A stretch of 64,000 nt of DNA, from assembly GCA_029204225.1 (NCBI GenBank), contig CM055103.1:52801538-52865537 (forward strand). Direction: 5' to 3'. The notes beneath the pieces are model-generated. The model was not told the origin of the DNA and searched no databases. It worked only from the letters and a program-made list of their open reading frames with translations. Below are positions 58,409 through 64,000 of the stretch, in pieces (within the stretch, counting starts at the first letter, position 1; the number at the start of each line of letters is the position of its first letter). The position numbers were made by a program, and so were the translations under genes. This stretch comes from Diphasiastrum complanatum (Eukaryota > Streptophyta > Lycopodiopsida > Lycopodiales > Lycopodiaceae).

Positions 58409-58571
58409 GTGTAATAGATCCTAACACCACAGTAGGGCAAACACTAACTGATCCACCCAACCTTGCCTACTCCCTGATATAGAGTAAGCCCCTCCTAGCC
58501 CAGTGTGAGGACTGGTAGCATGCTACTGCCAAGTGTCGGCCACGTGGCACTGACGTGGCCGACTGCACCAG
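58405..58571. repeat. 162-bp tandem duplication of the primer-site/LTR junction
   Basis: 58405-58566 repeats at 58567-58728. Each copy starts accagtgtaatagatcc and ends gacgtggccgactgc. The extra copy lies between the primer site and the complete 5' LTR. It includes the last four bases of the primer site, so it arose by duplication across the junction. Confidence 0.9.
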
Positions 58572-58929
58572 TGTAATAGATCCTAACACCACAGTAGGGC
58601 AAACACTAACTGATCCACCCAACCTTGCCTACTCCCTGATATAGAGTAAGCCCCTCCTAGCCCAGTGTGAGGACTGGTAGCATGCTACTGCCAAGTGTCG
58701 GCCACGTGGCACTGACGTGGCCGACTGCACGTCGGGACCCAACTGGGGACCCTATCCTGCTGACAGGGTCCCTAGGCTGTGTTAGGCCCGCCATGGCTAT
58801 GGACCGTGCTGGGGCACACTACTCACACTGTCTTGCCCTATTGGTCATGTACGCTGGACACGACCCTGACTGTGGTATCTGACCTATTTGTGTTCTCTAG
58901 GGTTCGGCACTGGTTACGAGCTCGTAACA
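58572..58929 (-). repeat. Chromovirus 5' LTR
   Basis: 358 bases, partner of 52491-52848. Followed on the plus strand by the ACATC target duplication. Confidence 0.95.
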
Positions 58930-59506
58930 ACATCCTCCACTGGCAGCACCCACGGCACCGGCTCCTCCTTTGGCAGCACCCAGGATGTACCAGTACCGGC
59001 CACCGCAGCGCCCCTTTCAGTACTTATCGCCGCTGTACTTGCCTCCTGTAGGGATGGCCCCTCCACATCCAGTTCCTCCACCAGCAGCAGGCCCACGGGC
59101 ACACACTCCTCGGACCTATCCTCCACTATCAGCTGCACAAGGACACCCATCTTTGGCTACTCTATCCCAGCCGGCCGCAGCTTGGGCCCAGCCTAGCCAA
59201 CCAGGTGATCTGCATGGGGGTGATGAGGCATTGACGGCTCCCCTCGTCCGCAAGAGGCCAGGAAGGCCCAAGGGTGTACCGAACAAGAAAGGCAGGGCAC
59301 AGAAACTGCCAGGGAAGAGAGGACGACCTCACAGGGCTCCAGTTGTTGGTAGAGGTGCAGTATTACAGCCAGCTGCAGCAGGTGTTGTTGGTTTAGCCTG
59401 CTTGGGGGCTAATGCGGAGGCAGATTGGGAGGATGAGGATGACGAGTCTTCCCCCTCGGATACACAGCCCATGCCAGTACCAGACAGGCATAGATATCAG
59501 TTGTGA

Positions 59507-60064
59507 GAGTCAGCTCGGGGCCCTGAGTTGTCTCCGGAGCATTCATATGAGTTTGAGGCAGAGCATTGATTGTAGCTCTGTCATTTTATTTTCAGCAGTT
59601 TGATATCATGTTCCATGTTTGGCGGCCAGATGGTCGAACACTGTATTCAGACCATTTTCCATACTATATTCAGTGTTGGACATACTTTATTCGTTGCACA
59701 TTTTGTATTTGTCGATTTGTAATTGTTATGCTCTGTTTTCAATTTTATTTCGAATGGTATGTGCGTAATTACAATTAGTTTCAACTGCATAGATTGATAG
59801 CAGATGCACAACACAAAAATACAACCCCCTTTATAGCATTTCATAAACACATACATTACATTGCAATACACCACCAGGCATGCGTTGCACAAAAAACACA
59901 CCGTACATTAATTCATCAGATATATCAAAATTACAATACCGCCATATACGGTTGGGGCTGTTCTTTACACTATGTTAGACACTAAATGCTGCCTCATCTA
60001 CTGCCGAAAATTACATAACAACAGTCAGCCACATACGGCTAGACCCCATCTATTCTAAACATTC
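59507..60064. other. hAT element 3' region between its two genes
   Basis: AT-rich 3' sequence lying between the plus-strand hAT gene end and the stop of the minus-strand ORF, so the two genes converge here. No further feature seen. Confidence 0.5.
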
Positions 60065-60430
60065 CTATGGATCCTCCACTGACTCCTCGACCTCGTCAGG
60101 TGCATTGTTCTGTCGCTCTCGCTCTGCCTCCCGATTAGCCCGAGCTGCCTCCTGGTTAGCACGACGGCGGGAAGCCCTTTCCCTGACCATGATGAGTTGC
60201 CGCCGTGTGAAGTTCATTTCGATCTGCTCATCCAAATCCAGCTCGACATCGGGGGCAGGGGGCACAGCGCGGGCTGGGTGCTCCAGCTCCGGATTTCTCT
60301 ACCGAGCCTGTCGCAGCATCTCTGCAATGTCTGCCTCTTGCTTCCGATGCCTTTCGTTGTGCCTTCGGACATCTTCCTCGAGCTTCCTCCTGGCTTCGGC
60401 CTCAGGCCTCGGTGGTATGCGCTCCGCCAT
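60065..60430 (-). pseudogene. Charged coiled-coil-like ORF of the hAT element (opposite strand)
   Basis: Starts at the ATG at 60430 (MAERIPPRPEAEARRKLEED) and runs 121 codons to TAG at 60065. One in-frame TAG sits at codon 44 (LRQAR-stop-RNPELEH). The second half (MNFTRRQLIMVRERASRRRA, then ANREAERERQ and EEVEESVEDP-like acidic end) is very rich in Arg and Glu, with helix-forming heptads. I do not recognise a family. Its GC-rich codon use matches the hAT body. It could be an accessory protein of the transposon or the tail of a larger lost gene. Confidence 0.45.
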
Positions 60431-60451
60431 CTCACGACACCCTGTTGCTCG

Positions 60452-60750
60452 AAATGGCTCTCACAGCCTCTCACAGCCTCTCAATGTCTCTCACTGGCTC
60501 TCTCACAGCCTCCCTCTCATAGCCTCTCACTCGGTCTATGACACAGCCTCTCACAATGCCTCTCTCTCACAGCCTCTCACTGGCTCTCTCACAGCCTCCC
60601 TCTCACAGCCTCTCACTCGGTCTGTGACACAGCCTCTCACAATGCCTCTCTCTCACAGCCTCTCACTAGCTTTGTCTCACAACCTCTCACAATGCCTCTC
60701 ACAGCCTCTCTCTCACAGCCTCTCACTGGCTCTCTCACTGTCTCGTGAGT
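60452..60750. repeat. Minisatellite of 'cacagcctct' words, higher-order unit about 120 bp
   Basis: Continuous variants of 'ctctctcacagcctctcac'. The longer phrase 'cagcctctcactcggtct-tgacacagcctctcacaatgcctct' occurs at about 60520 and 60610. The 229-aa plus-strand frame through it is repeat translation (Ser/Leu/His). Confidence 0.9.
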
Positions 60751-60824
60751 GCCTATTTAACCCCACAGCCTGTTTCCCCATTTGCATTTGTTGATGATCC
60801 CATGTGCTACGGTACCTCTCCCAT

Positions 60825-61070
60825 GTATTGCTCTCCCACATGCTGCACTCCGATTGGGTCCATGGTTTGCTCCTCCACAGTGCCCATGTGACGGTGTACC
60901 TGTCCGGATGTATTGCTCCCCCACATGCTGCACTCCGATTGGGTCCATGGTCTGCTCCTGCCCCATGTATTGCTCCCCCACATGCTGCACTCCGATTGGG
61001 TCCATGGTCTGCTCCCCCACAGTGCCCATGTGACGGTGTACATGTCTGTGGTCTGCTCTCCTACAGTGCC
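60825..61070. repeat. Three-copy repeat near the right end of the hAT element
   Basis: The phrase 'gtattgctc-cccacatgctg' then 'cactccgattgggtccatgg' occurs at about 60826, 60910 and 60967. The outer copies share the extra 'cacagtgcccatgtgacggtgtac' tail. Such subterminal repeats are usual in hAT elements as transposase-binding regions. A role here is inference. Confidence 0.85.
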
Positions 61071-61296
61071 CCCAGTACAGTCCCCTGTACAATAACATCT
61101 TTTTTCTAAATTGTAGCCCTTTTTTCTCCTGAATCTTTTACCCAGTATTAGCCTGTTAAAAGGGTTTTTTTTAAATATATATATATATAATAAAAAATAT
61201 TATTTTTGTGGTACCGTTGGTCTGAGGGCGGCACCATAACCGCGGTACCACCATTATGGTACCACAGTACCATAATGGCGGTACCACGTGCCACTA

Positions 61297-61298
<2 letters not shown>

Positions 61299-61342
<44 letters not shown>
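61299..61342. repeat. (TA)n microsatellite at right edge of the hAT element
   Basis: Twenty-two TA units. The first eight bases are the right-hand ATATATAT target copy. Confidence 0.97.
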
Positions 61343-61344
<2 letters not shown>

Positions 61345-61500
61345 AAGAAAGCGGGGGATGGGCGCAAACGCGCGTCCGCGTCCAGGCGTGGGAGCGAGCG
61401 TGCTCGGGTGCGCCCGGGGTGGGAGTGACCACCCCGGGCGATAATGTTTTTTTTTTTTCAAAAAAAAAAAATATAGGCCCCTCCTAGCTCGCTCCCACAT
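61343..61500. other. GC-rich island next to a TA repeat
   Basis: Very GC-rich 90 bases (gggcgcaaacgcgcgtccgc, then 'gggagcgagcgtgctcggg') followed by a T-run/A-run hairpin (61446-61470). A similar island occurs at 62581-62756, also against a TA repeat. Confidence 0.5.
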
Positions 61501-62499
61501 GCCCAAAAATAATTAAAAATAATTTTTCCAACCCTTAACCCCCCGGAATCAATTATCACGGATGGACGGCCTCTGGTCAAAAAAATGAAAAGGGGGCCAA
61601 AAAATTTTGCAAAAAAACCTATCCACTGCCCATGCCTCCCATAACTGGGATGGAGTGAGAATGGGCTTGAAAGAGCAAACAATCCTAACAGTTTAAACAA
61701 GCAGACTGTCCCTCGCTCTGTCGCTATCTCTCTCTCTCTGGCAAGAAGAGCTTTCTTAGATTTATATATCCACATAGTATTGGCAGATATTTGCTTGTGT
61801 TCAGATCCATCTCTAGCTAGGTATGTTATTTCATATTTACCTCTCAGAATGGAATGCCTGATATAGATGTTCGTCTTTGGTAGTGGATGTGGTTACCAGT
61901 TTCAGCAACGTAGATCTTAAGTGTGACGAAATCAACTTTTGTGATTTATATATCCCCAAAGTCTTGGAAGTTATTTGCTTGTGTTCGGATACATCTTCTA
62001 GTGAACGCCAGACATATATGCTCACTACAATACGTCCCTTTTGAACTGTGTATATCCTTGTCACTAACCTTTACTACAGAGTGGGGGACTACAACTTTAT
62101 CTTAAGTTTGGAATTCAAGCAATCTTTGGGAAAAGTCTCCTAGCAGCCCACTATCATCTTTGGAATAGATGTATCACATGGCCTCCCAGGATCCGATTCA
62201 TCTTCTATTGCAGCTGTAAGTGTCTTCGTGCCTTTTCAGCTTCTTCGAGGTTGAAGACAAATTAGTAAGTGTCTTTATATAACGTACATTGAAACTGCAA
62301 GTGATCTTGAGGTTGGGGAGATGCTTACAGTAGAGGTTTTCTAGCTCAGGAAGTCAGAAGAACAATGCATCGGCCTTCTTGTAGAGATGCATGTTTACCC
62401 TAAACCCTAAACCCTAATCTATTCACCACACAAGCACACAAATCAAAACACACGCACACACCCACCTGTACACCTCTCTCTCTATCTCTCAATCTCTCA

Positions 62500-62500
<1 letters not shown>
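61501..62500. other. Intergenic DNA with a degenerate 185-bp duplication
   Basis: A phrase starting 'atttatatatcc-ca-agt-ttgg' and including 'atttgcttgtgttc-gat' occurs at 61759 and 61944. No gene confidently seen. A minus-strand stretch near 62230-62390 is weakly leucine-rich. Three copies of the plant telomere word ccctaaa lie at 62399-62419. Confidence 0.4.

Positions 62501-62502
<2 letters not shown>

Positions 62503-62580
<78 letters not shown>
62503..62580. repeat. (CT)n microsatellite
   Basis: Thirty-nine uninterrupted CT units. Confidence 0.98.
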
Positions 62581-62583
<3 letters not shown>

Positions 62584-62749
62584 GGCGCGGCTCTGCTAGC
62601 GCCTGTTTTCTTTTTCTTTTTTTTTTTAAATTGCGTCCGGGTCCTGGGCGCATGCCCGGGAGGCGCGTCCAACTTCCAAAAAAAGAATGGGCGCGCTCGA
62701 CCCTGCGCCAAGGGATCGGGCGCGAACGCGCCTGGCCCGGACCCTCATG

Positions 62750-62756
<7 letters not shown>
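62581..62756. other. GC-rich island between (CT)n and (TA)n
   Basis: Highly GC-rich sequence with 'gggcgcg' near both ends and a T-run inside. It resembles 61343-61440 in its 'gggcgc-aacgcgc' core. No coding evidence. Confidence 0.5.

Positions 62757-62792
<36 letters not shown>
62757..62792. repeat. (TA)n microsatellite
   Basis: Eighteen TA units adjoining the GC-rich island. Confidence 0.97.
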
Positions 62793-62797
<5 letters not shown>

Positions 62798-63199
62798 AAT
62801 CATGTTTCAAAATGAGATTTTTGATGCAGTTTGTTTAGAAACACGTGTGTAAAGAAAAGTATGAAATGTGTTTTCTTTTTGCAATATTTTAGAATCAGTG
62901 ACAAATAGGGGTACCTATTTTGGCACAGGTAGAGATGTAGACATTGCTACATTCCAAACTGTTTGATTGTTTTTTCAACTCGTTTGAAACCTCAACGTTG
63001 CAAATGTGTTAGAAACGTCAAAACTATACTTATTCTTTTCTAGGCCCAAGGCCACCAAAAAGGAAGTCAAGAGGTCCCCATGTGAGTGTTAGGGCCCTCT
63101 TAAGCCTTAACCAACACCTTTCACCTACTAAGTATTTTTCATCCCAAATAGATGATCAAAAGGCTTAAGACCAACCATTTTTTTACATTTCCTTCTTTT

Positions 63200-63566
63200 G
63201 GAGTGAGTCGCCAATGCGTACCAAACCAGCAGCCTGACGCTCCTATGACACATTTCTATCTTCTTTGTTTTCTCGTATATATATCTATTTGATTTTTGTT
63301 CTACTCCTATGACACATTTCTATATTTTTGTTTTCTCGTATATATATCTATTTGAGTTTTGTTCTACTCTTATATTTCTTATATTCTTTGTTTTCTCGTA
63401 TATATATCTATTTGATTTTTGTTCTACTCTTATATTTTGTCGCCTCACGACTGCCGGGTTTTGAATTCAATAATTTGAGTCACTCGACATTTCATAGCTT
63501 GACAGTTCGCTTGTCCATAGCTCTTCTCATCGCTTGTAGACATTCGATAGTTCACCATTTCCAACA
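63200..63566 (-). repeat. Copia F 3' LTR (outer limit uncertain), with internal 60-bp array
   Basis: The inner end is fixed by TGTTGGAAATGG on the minus strand directly after a purine tract (complement of ctccctctt, 63567-63575). Inside, the phrase 'ttgttttctcgtatatatat' followed by 'ctatttga-ttttgttctact' occurs at 63265, 63329 and 63389, about 60 bases apart. The outer end is not defined. Confidence 0.6.
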
Positions 63567-64000
63567 CTCCCTCTTGAACGATACAACCTTTTTCTTTTCA
63601 TCCGATTCCGATTGAATTTGTGTTTTATAAATAGCGGCTCGTCGAGTGGTTTGGTTAGGAGGTCTGCAATCATGTGTTCGGGCCAAATAAATAGCACTTT
63701 GCGAATCCATCTTCATGATGCAGGGTTCTGCTTGCAAAAAGGGCCTTCTCCTGGTCACCATTTATTTCTCTTTCATCTCTCATCAATCTTTCGTCTACTA
63801 CGAGATTGACTGCTCTTTCGAATGTCATCTCAGACAAACTTAGGATGAGCATTCTCAGTGGCTGATAAGATGATGGTAGTGATTTCATGAAGTACATCAA
63901 CTGTTGGGATGCTGGCACTTGATGCTCTTGACCAGATGCAGAGTTGTGCGAAGATGGTTTTGATCTTCTGTAGATGTTGATCCAGCTCGTTTCCATTCCA
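63567..64000 (-). mobile_element. Ty1/copia element 'F', gag joined to RNase H end, runs off the window
   Basis: The minus-strand frame 63996-63670 is a copia gag core (QLMYFMKSLPSSYQPLRMLI, LSEMTFERAVNLVVDERLMR). After EKALFASR, near 63730, the other frame reads MKMDSQSAIYLA, the RNase H segment. This jumps to a terminal HMIADLLTKPL block just before the purine tract. The protease, integrase, RT and most of RNase H are therefore missing. The 5' end lies beyond 64000. Confidence 0.8.

Larger units (their letters stand above)
52491..58929 (-). mobile_element. Ty3/gypsy chromovirus, full length, recent insertion
   Basis: LTRs at 58572-58929 (5') and 52491-52848 (3'), both 358 bases with TGTTACGAG...CTATTACA ends and only about four differences by eye. 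Target duplication ACATC is perfect (52486-52490 and 58930-58934). Order on the minus strand: LTR, primer site, leader, gag, protease, RT, RNase H, integrase, chromodomain, purine tract, LTR. Despite the young LTRs, the coding region has three in-frame stops and one frameshift, so it cannot make its own proteins. It sits in the last exon of the hAT gene. Confidence 0.95.
50146..59506 (+). pseudogene. hAT-family protein: BED finger, Pro-rich region, hAT dimerisation domain, AT-hooks
   Basis: Exon 1 (50146-51158) starts MVHSNLADLWDEVDIVRRVP. It has a BED-type zinc finger (VRCRYCLAEFVATLTRLKGH, a later Cys in NATPC), then about 150 residues rich in Pro/Ser. In another frame it ends PERRQLPITWWTMFGSTYPS. 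Exon 2 (51250-51411, 54 codons) gives CECNWSTWALIHMRRRNRL, the hAT C-terminal dimerisation signature. Exon 3 (51514 on) is acidic with a TGA and frameshifts. The end of the gene is split by the chromovirus at 52490 and continues in frame at 58935. The final part has two AT-hook-like motifs (KRPGRPKG, GKRGRPH) and an acidic tail DWEDEDDESS. The RNase H-like catalytic core of hAT transposases, normally between the BED finger and the dimerisation domain, is not visible. It is a deletion derivative or domesticated-looking relic. Confidence 0.7.
49802..61298 (+). mobile_element. Large hAT-like transposon with a nested chromovirus
   Basis: Ends are CATAG at 49802 and CTATG at 61298, flanked on both sides by ATATATAT (49794-49801 and 61299-61306). 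The left subterminal region (49810-49890) is packed with ggtacc and ggatccgcgg palindromes, and the right one (61205-61290) with ggtacc and 'cataatgg'. Between them lies a GC-rich body encoding a hAT-related protein on the plus strand, a charged protein on the minus strand and tandem arrays near the right end. The inserted chromovirus accounts for 6.4 kb, so the original element was about 5 kb. The target duplication lies in a TA repeat, so by itself it is weak evidence. The matching CATAG ends and the MITE at 45709 strengthen it. Confidence 0.72.

Noticed and set aside
60105-60794. 229-aa plus-strand open frame rich in Ser/Leu/His
   Set aside because: It is the complement of the charged minus-strand ORF followed by translation of the 'cacagcctct' minisatellite.
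61780-62400. Possible leucine-rich-repeat gene fragment on the minus strand
   Set aside because: Only a short, stop-interrupted stretch near 62230-62390 is mildly Leu-rich. No LRR consensus spacing could be followed.
61300-64000. Search for the missing acyl-CoA synthetase exons
   Set aside because: No sequence resembling the Q-G-Y-G-L-T-E, T-G-D or R-K-K-D motifs was found in any frame.

Overview
This window looks like nuclear DNA from a large, repeat-rich land plant genome. The evidence is two intron-containing plant genes with GT-AG introns, at least six Ty1/copia-type elements or fragments, one Ty3/gypsy chromovirus, hAT-type DNA transposons and many AT-rich simple repeats. A seed-free plant such as a fern or lycophyte is my guess from the general character of the sequence. 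It is not proven, and no species call is made.

Layout. Positions 1-5.4 kb are repeat-derived intergenic DNA, with a gypsy integrase remnant at 1.27-1.69 kb and a 60-bp tandem array at 2.7-3.42 kb. A two-exon 2-oxoglutarate/Fe(II) dioxygenase gene (313 aa) lies at 5.50-6.72 kb on the minus strand. From 7 to 11 kb there is intergenic DNA with a long CA/TA-rich tract. From 11.1 to 36.9 kb is a graveyard of nested elements. It holds a decayed multi-exon gene interrupted by a copia LTR (11.6-13.55 kb), copia A with a tandem triplication of its 3' pol end (13.8-18.9 kb), and an unclassified transposase-like gene 'X' split by copia B (19.4-27 kb). It also holds a 77-bp-arm foldback at 19.23-19.38 kb and copia fragments C, D, E and a gag remnant (27.3-36.9 kb).

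From 37 to 40.6 kb is gene-flanking DNA with tandem arrays and CACGTG-containing repeats, upstream of a plus-strand long-chain acyl-CoA synthetase gene of the LACS8/9 type. Its first six coding exons lie between 40.67 and 49.34 kb. The C-terminal third is absent from the window. Intron 4 carries a 460-bp hAT MITE with a perfect 8-bp target duplication.

From 49.80 to 61.30 kb there is an 11.5-kb hAT-like transposon flanked by ATATATAT duplications. It encodes a BED-finger and hAT-dimerisation protein without a visible catalytic core, plus a charged ORF on the opposite strand. A chromovirus (52.49-58.93 kb, TSD ACATC, nearly identical LTRs) has inserted into the last exon of the hAT gene. From 61.3 to 64 kb come GC-rich islands, simple repeats and the 3' end of copia F, which runs off the window.

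Only the dioxygenase and the acyl-CoA synthetase look like functional host genes. Nearly everything else is transposon-derived and mostly broken. The least ordinary signals are the hAT/MITE pair sharing CATAG termini, gene X, the foldback, and the repeated loss of integrase or RT segments from the copia elements.
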